A stretch of DNA of 10,834 bases from contig WJJU01000698.1 of the NCBI GenBank assembly GCA_014729595.1, forward strand, positions 1-10,834, given 5' to 3'. Position 1 is the first letter of the stretch; each line of letters starts with the position of its first letter. Positions 1 through 6,906 of the stretch are shown one piece after another. A model generated the notes under the pieces. It was not told where the DNA came from, did no database searches, and saw only the letters and a program-made list of their open reading frames with translations. The position numbers were made by a program, and so were the translations under genes. The stretch is from Chitinivibrionales bacterium (GTDB taxonomy: Bacteria > Fibrobacterota > Chitinivibrionia > Chitinivibrionales > WJMI01).

Positions 1-1389
1 GGGATATGCATCGGAGAGGTCTTTGCTCTCTCCGATGTCGCTTGCAAGATTGTAAAGCTCTGCTTCACCCTCTTCGTAAAATTCGATGAGTTTCCAGTCG
101 CCGTAGCGAATGGCGGCGCCAGGGGTCCATGTGGAACCATGATAGTGTGGATAATGCCAATAAATCGCGTTCCTGGCGAGTGTTTTGACCTTTTTGTCAA
201 ACAACGGGATCAGGCTTAAGCCATCCGCGTGCTGTTTAGGATTTTGAGGGAGACCGGCAAGGTCAAGGAACGTTGGGTAAAAATCGGTGCTGGTGATGGG
301 GGCACGACATGTTGAATTGGGCTTGGTGACACCCGGTAGGCGCATAATCGCCGGCACGCGAATGCCGCCTTCGTAACACCAACCCTTGCCGGCACGTAAG
401 GGTAGATTCGAAGTTGGAGCGTTCGTGGCCGCTCTTGTAGAAAGGCTACCGTTATCGGAAGTGAAAATAACCGCCGTGTTGTCGTCAAGGCCCAATTTTT
501 CGAGTTTTGCAAGAAGTCGCCCGATATTTTCATCCATGGCATGCACCATCGAGGCGTAGCTGGGGTTATCTTGACGCATCTTAGTGACGCCCCGTCGTTC
601 CCGCCGGAAGGGACTTTTGTCCTCTCCGTGCATTTTTTCGGCCTTTTTTTTGGGGAACTTTAGATGATGCCGGTTACAAGCCTGAATAGGGGTGTGTACC
701 GTGTAAAACGATAGGCAGAGCACGAAGGGGGTGTTCTTATTGGCTTCCATGAATTTTATGGACTCGTCCGTCAGACGATCGGTGAGGTACTCCCCATCGG
801 GGCCGTCGTCCAGAGCCGGATTTTTATATGGTGAATAATATCCTCCACGAGGCCCACCTTTGTGGTAACCGCCCTTGTTGATATCGAAGCCTTGATCCTG
901 TGGATAGAACCCTTCTCCGCCCAAGTGCCATTTGCCGGCGAAAAAGGTTTTGTAGCCTGACTCTTTTAGCCGTTCGGCAAACGTAACTTCATCGAGGGGC
1001 AGTTCTTGTAGGTCTTGAGGCGTGATAAGCTTTCTATTTTTTGCTTTCATGCCCGGTATCCAATCGGTAATATTAAATCTGGCGGGGTACTTTCCGGTCA
1101 TAACTGAGGCCCGGGTGGGAGAGCAAACCGGACACGAAGCATAGGCGTCGGTAAAACGGACGCCGGTTTGGGCAAAATCATCCAGATTCGGGGTCTCATA
1201 GAACCTGCCTCCATAGCAGCTCAAATCAGACCAACCAAGATCATCAGCCAAAATGAATACTATATTCGGTTTTTTCGGGGTTTTGTTTTTTTTTTGGAAA
1301 GCTCCGCAGAGACTGAAGACCTGTGGGTGGAGATGAGCGCCCACGGCGCCGAGTCCCAGCGCTGTTAGAACTTCTCGCCTTTGTGCCAT
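1..1389 (-). CDS. Secreted sulfatase of the arylsulfatase family (C-terminus beyond the left edge)
   Basis: This frame is open from the ATG at 1389 to the window edge (463 codons), so most of the protein is present. It is a type I sulfatase, which hydrolyses sulfate esters. The N-terminus has a twin-arginine-like stretch (Q3-R4-R5-E-V-L) and a short hydrophobic run, suggesting export. The metal-binding segment PNIVFILADDLGWSD lies at about residues 41-55 (D49, D50). The signature C-S-P-T-R-A-S has Cys89 as the residue converted to formylglycine. Further family segments are GKWHLGG, a His in the SFYTVHTP stretch, and FTSDNG. The last visible residues (DWKLIEFYEEGEAELYNLASD, read in two parts) are the usual near-C-terminal block, so little is missing. 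A Shine-Dalgarno AGAGGAG sits just upstream, as does a promoter at 1423-1451. The natural substrate (polysaccharide sulfate or other) cannot be read from the sequence. A formylglycine-generating enzyme would be needed elsewhere in the genome. Confidence 0.93.
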   Translation of the reverse strand, partial: MAQRREVLTALGLGAVGAHLHPQVFSLCGAFQKKNKTPKKPNIVFILADDLGWSDLSCYGGRFYETPNLDDFAQTGVRFTDAYASCPVCSPTRASVMTGKYPARFNITDWIPGMKAKNRKLITPQDLQELPLDEVTFAERLKESGYKTFFAGKWHLGGEGFYPQDQGFDINKGGYHKGGPRGGYYSPYKNPALDDGPDGEYLTDRLTDESIKFMEANKNTPFVLCLSFYTVHTPIQACNRHHLKFPKKKAEKMHGEDKSPFRRERRGVTKMRQDNPSYASMVHAMDENIGRLLAKLEKLGLDDNTAVIFTSDNGSLSTRAATNAPTSNLPLRAGKGWCYEGGIRVPAIMRLPGVTKPNSTCRAPITSTDFYPTFLDLAGLPQNPKQHADGLSLIPLFDKKVKTLARNAIYWHYPHYHGSTWTPGAAIRYGDWKLIEFYEEGEAELYNLASDIGESKDLSDAYP

Positions 1390-1422
1390 TGTACTGCTCC
1401 TCTTTGGTCGCCAAACAGTGAC

Positions 1423-1451
1423 AATATAGTTATTTATCAGGCCAATGTGAA
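1423..1451 (-). promoter_or_regulatory. Sigma70-type promoter for the sulfatase
   Basis: Read on the minus strand, TTCACA (-35, 1451-1446) and TATATT (-10, 1428-1423) are separated by exactly 17 bases. Each hexamer matches the consensus at five of six positions. Transcription would start near 1416, giving a leader of about 27 bases before the ATG at 1389. Many FCB bacteria use a different -7/-33 promoter consensus, so the match could be fortuitous. Confidence 0.45.
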
Positions 1452-1789
1452 GACTGATTCCGTTGAATGGCCTCATTCTCCCTTTTGGGCGGCTTGAGTA
1501 TGCCTGCTATGGGATTACGCCATGCGCAAGGGAACTCGATACTATCCGCGAAGAACAACGACACTTAGAGCCGCATTCAGTATGAGCTACCCCTGCGAAG
1601 GCCGAGCGAAAAGGTTTGTATGCGAGGAGGCGCGCCCAATCAGACAAGTTGGTCCCGGCCGGCCTGAGTAGCTGTTCATTCTGAAAGTGGCTCGAAAGTC
1701 CCGACTGGGAGGGTGCCTTCTCTTGATCGCCGGAATCGGAGACGCTGAATGAAAATTGCAGGACGTGCGGGTATTCTTTATTTTGGGCG
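1452..1789. other. Gene-free stretch between sulfatase promoter and lipoprotein gene
   Basis: I see no convincing gene, RNA or repeat in these roughly 340 bases. The open frames that cross it (one on the minus strand from 2043 to 1507, one on the plus strand) are out-of-frame extensions of the lipoprotein gene with arginine/serine-rich, low-complexity translations and no recognisable start signal. Confidence 0.5.
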
Positions 1790-2092
1790 CTAAAAGCGAG
1801 GCCGTGCATGATTCGAGGGGCGGCGCGTTTCCGGTTGACTTTCATGGCACGCCTTATGGCATTCGGCGCATTGCTCATCGAGATTGCGTTGCATCTCTTT
1901 TCGGTATGAATTTTTTTCCATGCCGAGTTCCCGGGTTTGCTTGCGGTACTTACCGGCCTCGCGGCAAGCCCGCTCCATCTGTCGACATGCCGGGGTGTCT
2001 TCCATGCCGAACATAGTTCCGGCGAGCGCTCCGCATCCCCCAAGAAAAAGCATCATCCCAACAAATAGGCAAACCGATGAGATCTTCTTCAT
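1790..2092 (-). CDS. Small cysteine-rich lipoprotein with a CxxCH motif, function unknown
   Basis: A 100-residue protein. The start at 2092 is preferred over the upstream in-frame codon at 2164 because it is preceded by AAAGGA at good spacing and begins a textbook lipoprotein signal peptide: MKKISS, a hydrophobic core, then lipobox L17-G18-G19-C20. The mature part is hydrophilic and probably helical, rich in Arg, Lys and Glu. Cysteines are C36 and C43 (a Cx6C pair) and C75, C78 and C82 in the run Q-C-A-E-C-H-K-A-C-H. C75-A-E-C78-H79 fits the c-type haem attachment motif, but the same arrangement of Cys and His could bind another metal or form disulfides. No family was recognised. It lies downstream of, and points away from, the IR-bounded sequence at 2158-2541, and is probably a single-gene unit attached to a membrane. 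Confidence 0.65.
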   Translation of the reverse strand: MKKISSVCLFVGMMLFLGGCGALAGTMFGMEDTPACRQMERACREAGKYRKQTRELGMEKNSYRKEMQRNLDEQCAECHKACHESQPETRRPSNHARPRF

Positions 2093-2157
2093 TTCTTTTC
2101 CTTTGAGTAGCATTGAAAACAGGACTGCCATGTGAAATTCCCATTGGCTATCAGTGC

Positions 2158-2541
2158 TGTCCAAAATACATGATATTTATCCCAAAATCGCTTTTCGTGA
2201 ATCAAATAGCCTATTTTTCTACGTTCGCTCGTCCGAGTTTACGGTTTCGAATCCTTGGCTTGTTCTTGGTTTTCATATCGAATGTAGTATCAAAATACAA
2301 TGTTTTCTTTATTGACTATTCTATATAAATAAGGTATTCACTATGCAAAATGCTGTCTCCCCCCAAGGATGGGGGGAACAAAAGGGCGGCTGGGCTATAA
2401 CGGCGTTACGTTGGCCCTCGCATCCTGCTCGAGGGGCTTCGCCTCTGCCTTACGGCAGCCGCCTTCGGCCATCCATGGCCTTCGGCTCCAGGCTGGGATA
2501 TAGGGGGCGGCCCGAGCCCCCTTCAAAAACCTATTTTGGAC
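2158..2541. repeat. Inverted-repeat-bounded element with a cluster of GC-rich palindromes
   Basis: An 11-bp perfect inverted repeat, TGTCCAAAATA at 2158-2168 and TATTTTGGACA at 2531-2541, brackets 384 bases without a convincing gene. The left half is AT-rich. The right half (about 2352-2525) is GC-rich and packed with small palindromes: a C6/G6 hairpin with loop AAGGAT at 2359-2376, CTGCC-TTAC-GGCAG at 2445-2458, GGCCAT-CC-ATGGCC at 2467-2480, and GCCTTCGGC twice (2461-2469 and 2478-2486). No target-site duplication was found outside the repeat. It could be a MITE-like or IS remnant, or a dispersed palindromic repeat of this genome. The ends alone could arise by chance. Confidence 0.4.
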
Positions 2542-2551
2542 AAGTATGACT

Positions 2552-4408
2552 CTATCTTATAAATAGTAAAGATTCAGTAAGTACCTTCGACGGCGAAGAG
2601 AGACGGGCAATAAGTCTGCCGGGTGCTACATCGAGGTTTCGAATCAAAATGGTGCATTTTCCGCTTGTAAGATTGACGGCCCTTTCGCGGATCATGCGTC
2701 CACGCATGTCGAACAGAGCAAGCTTTGCTTGGCCGCCGCGGCCGGGTGAAGATATTGTAATAGTTCCTCCTTTGACTGCGATCGCCCAGCCGTCTAAGGC
2801 TTTTATTCCGCCGTTGTCCTTAGCGTTTATCGAATAAGCGTTGAGTACGGTGTCAAGTCGCCCTTCGAAACTCTCTCCCCAGGCGTAAACAATCAGGCGG
2901 GAGCGTTGTTGCGGCGAGGGTGCGATATCTATCGCATTACTGAAGGAGCCTTTTTGTTCCGCGATTATTGAGTCGCGAATATAGAATTGATCGTTGTCGG
3001 GTTCGGGAAAATGTACGGTATCGGGAACCGACCACGTATACCGGTAGGCTCCCCCATGGTAGGGTTGTTCGGGGAAAGAGCAGCGCATTCCATCCCCCAC
3101 CGCTTCAAGACGCGCCGCAACTCGGCGTCTTGCCGGGCGGAGGGCGGGGTCACCCAAGAGATAATAGCCCATGTTGTTGGAGCGAAGTTGCGGATCGGTC
3201 ATTTCAACATGCAAGAATAATCGGCCGATGCTCAATTCCGGGTTTTGATCGTGATAAGAGCAAATGCTCGTGGCCAACCTTTGGCTCGGATAGGCATAAG
3301 CAATAGTAGCCGAGGCTATGTAGACAATTGCACCGCCGTTTGGTGCAAACAAAAACTGCTTACACATGGCGCTGTCGAAGTCACGATAGAATGCACCGTT
3401 CATACAACACATGCTCAGAAACACGCCGGGTGTGCTATGGTTTGTGAAACGACGCCAATCAGCCCCCGTAACGAAATGTTCTTCAGAAAGCAGATTGCTG
3501 TGGCCATGCCCAAAATAGATGTTCCATAGGTTCCCCTTGTTTGCTTCTCGAAAAAAAGCATCGCGAGCATTTGAGTGAAACCCGCCGTCATCTTTGCTGA
3601 ATTCACCGGAATACACCCGTGTCGTCCATCGGCCTCCCATTGCCTTGATAGTTATTTCGGCATTTTTATAATGGGGAGGGAGAATGGGATCTCTCTGCAT
3701 AGATTGGTAGAAATCATCGGCGAAAGCAAGGACCCGATTACGCCACGGACCATCCGGTGCTTGCAGATCAAAGTATATGACCTTATTTACATAAGAACTG
3801 CACTGATCAAGGTTTTCGCAGGGAATTCTTCCAAGGGCCAACTCGGCCAAATTTTTCTGGTTATGCCCCTTTGGGAGACGAGCGCTGTCGCCGTCTATGG
3901 ATAAAAACCATGCATCGGAGAATTCGTAGAGAGTATCTTTCCGGGCATTACCTAAGCTATCGTTAACGCGTTCGTAAATGTTTGCAGCAGCAAATGTTGG
4001 TACACGTCCAATGCTACTAACTGTACCTTCGGCCGTACAACAATCCGGTTTGTCGTCACCAAGGAATACCACATAGGTGAGACTGTCCTGCCAATGGTGC
4101 CAGGCAAAATGAAGAGCCTCCCAAAGTGCCTGTCGGGGACCATGTATGCCGGTGGGGTCGAACTCCCGCACAATCAGCTCCATGGTCACTACTTTCGCGT
4201 AAGCAACATCATCACCTTCGAAAGCGTTGCGGTGATACGCAAGGCGAAGGGCGCAATCGAGGAAATCCTCGGGGGCCACAATGAGGTAGTCGCAGCGTGA
4301 ATCGAAATGTTGAATATTGGTGACTTGTGTTTGAGCGAAGACGGTAACGGGGTATAAATTCGCAAAAAGCATAACAAGTCGAAGTGTATTGGTGCATTTG
4401 ACGAACAT
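2552..4408 (-). CDS. Secreted C25 (gingipain-like) cysteine peptidase with T9SS-type C-terminal domain
   Basis: A 618-residue secreted cysteine protease of peptidase family C25. A signal peptide ends at about VFA25|Q26. The catalytic domain starts near D40-Y-L-I-V-A-P-E. Its dyad is visible as the His of G300-H301-G302-H303 and the Cys of C334-C335-M-N-G, equivalent to the GHG and ACVNG segments of gingipains and at nearly the same spacing (gingipain dyad 33 apart, here 34). The family hallmark Y-Y-L-L-G-D-P-A-L-R is at 415-424. Residues 430-530 look like an Ig-like linker. The last ~75 residues (V-L-type strands around LALFDMRGRM and the end VLTESLLFIR) resemble a T9SS sorting domain, so the protein is probably exported and surface-anchored or released. 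AGGAGGT lies about 9 bases before the ATG. Substrate preference cannot be told. The gene starts only 30 bp from an IS66-type element whose defective transposase reads in the same direction. Confidence 0.88.
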   Translation of the reverse strand: MFVKCTNTLRLVMLFANLYPVTVFAQTQVTNIQHFDSRCDYLIVAPEDFLDCALRLAYHRNAFEGDDVAYAKVVTMELIVREFDPTGIHGPRQALWEALHFAWHHWQDSLTYVVFLGDDKPDCCTAEGTVSSIGRVPTFAAANIYERVNDSLGNARKDTLYEFSDAWFLSIDGDSARLPKGHNQKNLAELALGRIPCENLDQCSSYVNKVIYFDLQAPDGPWRNRVLAFADDFYQSMQRDPILPPHYKNAEITIKAMGGRWTTRVYSGEFSKDDGGFHSNARDAFFREANKGNLWNIYFGHGHSNLLSEEHFVTGADWRRFTNHSTPGVFLSMCCMNGAFYRDFDSAMCKQFLFAPNGGAIVYIASATIAYAYPSQRLATSICSYHDQNPELSIGRLFLHVEMTDPQLRSNNMGYYLLGDPALRPARRRVAARLEAVGDGMRCSFPEQPYHGGAYRYTWSVPDTVHFPEPDNDQFYIRDSIIAEQKGSFSNAIDIAPSPQQRSRLIVYAWGESFEGRLDTVLNAYSINAKDNGGIKALDGWAIAVKGGTITISSPGRGGQAKLALFDMRGRMIRERAVNLTSGKCTILIRNLDVAPGRLIARLSSPSKVLTESLLFIR

Positions 4409-4438
4409 AAATCAGGACCTCCAAATAGTAAGATGTCT

Positions 4439-5165
4439 GTAACTACTCAGGATAGATTGGGTAAGAGAATCTCATGACCATCGGCCTGAAAGCATTTGGT
4501 AAGATATTCGAAGGTGTTTAGGTCATGTTTCCTGAGCGTCGATATGTAGCCGCGGATACGGCAGAATGCTTGCGCTCCTGCGTAACTGCGAAAACAGCCA
4601 GAGATTTTCTGCTTGACCTTTGTCATTCGCAGGTCTCTCTCGGCGCAATGCTCCGTTGTCTCTACCGCAGGCTGAGCAGGAATATCTTTAACCTGCCGCT
4701 TCTCATAGTCCAGAAATGCGCCCTCGCTTAGTAGACGGCCACAGCTACAAAGGCCATCGAGCGGATGGGTAATCGTATGGTCAGGATTGTTAACTCGCTT
4801 CAGGGTTTGGCCTTGGTGCCCCGGCAGACCGCCACCGGCCTTCTTAGACTTCTTCTGAAGGCTCTTAGGATTGCGGCCTATGTCGGAGGAAGGGGGCTTG
4901 CCACTATTGTGGCTGTTCTTATGCAAAATGGCCTCCAAATCCTTGACCCGCTGCTCAAGGCGAAAAATCGCCGCCTCCATCGTACAAAACATGGTGTAGA
5001 CGGTCTCAGGGTCCCTTTGGCACATCGCAAGAAACATGTCTTTTGGTAGCGGCACTTTGGACGCCCCGGAAAAGGTTCCCAAAGAATCTACGTAATGCCA
5101 CCGAAAAAATATAGTGTTCCTTGTCAAGATCTATTATACCCTGCGAAATGGAGCTGAGTAGTTAC
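4439..5165 (-). mobile_element. IS66-family non-autonomous element, 727 bp
   Basis: The ends are perfect 12-bp inverted repeats, GTAACTACTCAG at 4439-4450 and its complement at 5154-5165. They begin with GTAA, as IS66-family ends do. The only gene inside is an IS66-type transposase with its middle missing. No tnpA or tnpB genes are present. A complete one-gene IS66 relative (ISBst12 type) is roughly twice this length, so this is an internally deleted derivative that could move only if a full-length transposase acted in trans. The 8-bp flanks (AGATGTCT on the left, TAAATTTC on the right) do not form the expected target duplication, so the insertion is old or the flanks have been rearranged. 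Confidence 0.85.
4447..5037 (-). pseudogene. IS66-type transposase (TnpC) with in-frame loss of the catalytic core
   Basis: From the ATG at 5037 this encodes 196 residues, but full IS66 transposases have about 450-530. The frame stays open upstream to a TTG at 5127, but similarity starts only near the LPKD just before this ATG. Order of parts: a coiled-coil/leucine-zipper segment (RLEQRVKDLEAILHKNS), the conserved NSGKPPSSD, the basic KKAGGGLPGHQG stretch, a degenerate zinc finger (C-S-C-G), then V-x-D-I-P-A-Q and TTEHCAE. The next residues are ERDLRMTKVKQKISGCFRS and GYISTLRK, which belong to the far C-terminus of the family. The whole DDE region between TEH and AERDLRM is absent, yet the reading frame was kept. 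The TGA stop lies inside the left inverted repeat. The protein could still bind the ends but cannot catalyse transposition. A TATAAT lies at 5138-5133 without a clear -35. Confidence 0.85.
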
Positions 5166-5290
5166 TAAATTTCTTGAAAATATAATTCCGCGATCCAAGC
5201 AATTTCCTACTATTCGGGCTCTACGTTTCAAGGCATGCCGAGAATCCCTTTCCCCTTGCGCTTAAGCCGCGGCGCAATGTATTCTCTTTT

Positions 5291-5947
5291 ATGCTTATGA
5301 GAGAAGAATTGGCAAAAACAATCGAAGCTTACAACCTATCAGCGGTCGGTTACACACAAACTATTGCGAGACTGGCCAATTACCAAGAAACGTACGACTT
5401 TTTCGCCGATTACCTAAAGCGCGATGATCGTATTTTAGACTTGGCATGCGGGCCCGCCAATATATCATTGAATTTATTGAAAAGAAAGCAGTTGAAAATA
5501 ACAGGAATTGATTTATCGGAGAAAATGATCGAGACAGCGAAGAGGGCGATTCCGCAAGGAGAGTTCCTGTGCAACAATATTGTTGATTATAAATCTGAAA
5601 ATACGTTCAATGCAGTAATTATTGGGTTTGGTGTTCCGTATCTAAATCAATATGAAACCGAGGAGCTGTTGAAAAATACCTATGCCAATTTAAAATGCGG
5701 CGGATACCTTTATCTCAGTTTTATGCATGGGAATGATGAGGGCTTTGAAACGCCGTCATTTAATCCCGACGTCGAAGTCTATATTTATTACCATCTTGAG
5801 AGCAAGATTGAAGTAGAGCTAAAAGAGCAAAACTTTGACATACTTAAGCAGTGGCGGTTACCTTATTTTGAACCGAACGGGAGCATTACAACTGATGTCG
5901 TCATGATCGCCCAAAAAATTCAGGAACGCTCCTTAGGAAGCCTGTAA
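5291..5947 (+). CDS. Class I SAM-dependent methyltransferase, substrate unknown
   Basis: A 218-residue cytoplasmic protein with the Rossmann methyltransferase fold. Motif I is I48-L-D-L-A-C-G-P-A, the glycine-rich SAM loop. The acidic residue that holds the ribose hydroxyls is D74 in ITGIDLSEKMI. Later come N96-N-I-V-D-Y and the strand FNAVIIGFGVPYL at 106-118. The small single-domain size and the AYN..A..Y start resemble uncharacterised ubiE/COQ5-like methyltransferases. No substrate-specific domain is visible. No good Shine-Dalgarno precedes either ATG (5291 or 5297), so the start is uncertain by two codons. Its base composition is visibly more AT-rich than its neighbours', which together with the flanking IS66 remnant suggests separate acquisition. 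The next gene has its own promoter, so this is probably a single-gene unit. Confidence 0.85.
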   Translation: MLMREELAKTIEAYNLSAVGYTQTIARLANYQETYDFFADYLKRDDRILDLACGPANISLNLLKRKQLKITGIDLSEKMIETAKRAIPQGEFLCNNIVDYKSENTFNAVIIGFGVPYLNQYETEELLKNTYANLKCGGYLYLSFMHGNDEGFETPSFNPDVEVYIYYHLESKIEVELKEQNFDILKQWRLPYFEPNGSITTDVVMIAQKIQERSLGSL

Positions 5948-6001
5948 GGCAAATTGGTGCGGCGCGCAATACGAGCATACGACAAAGCCGGATTAAAGAA
6001 A

Positions 6002-6031
6002 TTGAAAATGAACCCCAACGTTGCATATAAA
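6002..6031 (+). promoter_or_regulatory. Probable promoter of the selenoprotein peroxiredoxin
   Basis: TTGAAA (6002-6007) and TATAAA (6026-6031) lie 18 bases apart, each five of six to consensus. Transcription would start near 6038, leaving a leader of about 77 bases. Just downstream, ATCGA-CGTCA-TCGAT (6042-6056) is a small inverted repeat that could be an operator, but no regulator can be named. A second TTGACA at 6037-6042 has no -10 element at proper spacing. Confidence 0.35.
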
Positions 6032-6115
6032 TCCGTTTGACATCGACGTCATCGATTATGAGGATACTATTCCGATGAGAATGACAATGTCTTCCCCAAA
6101 GAAAGGAGATTGCTG

Positions 6116-6835
6116 ATGGCCGAAGAAAGGCCAGTTGGATGTGCTCGTCCAACCGGCGGACCAGTCGGAGAAATGGTTCACGCAAATGAACCTGAAACGA
6201 AAACGCAACAGAAGGAGGAAAGAAAAATGATCAAGGTTGGGAAAAAAGCTCCGGACTTCACTGCGCCGGCGTATCATCAGGGAAAGTTTACCAGTGTTCA
6301 GCTCTCAAGCTATATTGGAAAGTGGGTTGTTCTGTGCTGCTATCCGGGTGACTTCACCTTCGTCTGAGCGACTGAAATCTCTGCGGTCGCAGAGAAGTAT
6401 CCTGAATTTCAAAAGCTTGGTGTTGAAGTTCTATCGATGAGCGTGGACAGTGTGTTCGTACATAAAATGTGGAATGATACCGAGCTTTCAAAGATGGTCA
6501 AAGGCGGTGTTCCCTATCCTATGCTTTCTGATGCCGGCGGCAGGGTTGGGGAGGTTTATGGAATTTACGATGAAGACGCCGGTGTGGAAACGCGCGGCAG
6601 GTTTTTGATAGATCCGGACGGAATAGTACAAGGCTATGAGGTGCTGACTCCGCCGGTCGGTCGGAATGTCGGTGAAACGATCAGGCAAATACAAGCTTTC
6701 CAACTTGTGCGTAACAGCAAGGGATCCGAAGCCACGCCATCGGGGTGGAGACCCGGAAAAATGACGCTGAAACCGGGACCGGATTTAGTCGGGAAAGTCT
6801 GGGAAGTATGGAAGACCGACAATGCTTTTGATTGA
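6116..6835 (+). CDS. prxU: Selenocysteine peroxiredoxin (PrxU-like), UGA at 6365-6367 read as Sec
   Basis: An AhpC/Prx-family peroxidase that reduces hydrogen peroxide and organic peroxides. The frame contains one UGA, at 6365-6367, precisely where the peroxidatic cysteine belongs: P-G-D-F-T-F-V-(UGA)-A-T-E, against FTFVC-PTE in ordinary peroxiredoxins. After it, 155 more codons in the same frame encode the rest of the fold (LSMSVDS, MLSDAGGRVGEVYGIY, the conserved Arg in ETRGRFLIDPDG, then WRPG), so UGA is inserted as selenocysteine rather than ending translation. The true stop is another UGA. The start could be the ATG at 6116 (239 residues, Sec84, AAGGAG 8 bases upstream) or the ATG at 6227 (202 residues, Sec47, strong AGGAGG). 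The shorter form matches the size I recall for the Eubacterium acidaminophilum PrxU. The resolving-cysteine motif (usually EVCPANW) reads EATPSGW, so no C-terminal resolving cysteine exists. A terminator follows. Read naively, the gene would be split into two hypothetical ORFs. Confidence 0.92.
6365..6398 (+). promoter_or_regulatory. Bacterial SECIS element for UGA recoding
   Basis: Starting 10 bases after the UGA, TCTCTGC (6378-6384) and GCAGAGA (6389-6395) form a perfect 7-bp stem closed by the tetraloop GGTC. ACT (6371-6373) can pair with AGT (6396-6398) below an internal GAAA bulge. The GGUC loop equals the loop of the E. coli fdhF SECIS (GCA-GGUC-UGC), where the G and U are contacted by the selenocysteine elongation factor SelB. 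It sits 17 bases after the UGA, against 18 in fdhF. The hairpin is inside the coding sequence, as bacterial SECIS elements are. Confidence 0.85.
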
Positions 6836-6853
6836 GTGTGACGGGTAATTTTT

Positions 6854-6906
6854 AAATGCTGGGTGAAAAGTGCGGTTCCATGCACGGATCGCTCAGCATT
6901 TTTTTG
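6854..6906 (+). terminator. Rho-independent terminator of the peroxiredoxin gene
   Basis: AAATGCTG (6854-6861) pairs with CAGCATTT (6894-6901), which runs into a T-rich tract (6899-6905). The interior can form a second hairpin (GTGC...GCAC). It begins 19 bases after the stop codon at 6835, so the peroxiredoxin is transcribed alone. Confidence 0.75.

Noticed and set aside
1507..2043. 178-residue minus-strand frame overlapping the lipoprotein
   Set aside because: It is a shifted frame of the lipoprotein gene, has no start signal, is rich in Ser/Arg and matches no family, whereas the other frame has a lipobox and Shine-Dalgarno.
2343..2549. 68-residue plus-strand frame
   Set aside because: It is a translation of the palindrome-rich repeat (Gly/Pro/Arg-rich) and has no coding signals.
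4431..5173. 8-bp target duplication for the IS66 element
   Set aside because: The flanks AGATGTCT and TAAATTTC do not match.
6437..6835. Separate peroxiredoxin-like ORF starting at 6437
   Set aside because: It lies in the same frame as the upstream part and begins in the middle of the fold; the UGA between them is better explained as selenocysteine.
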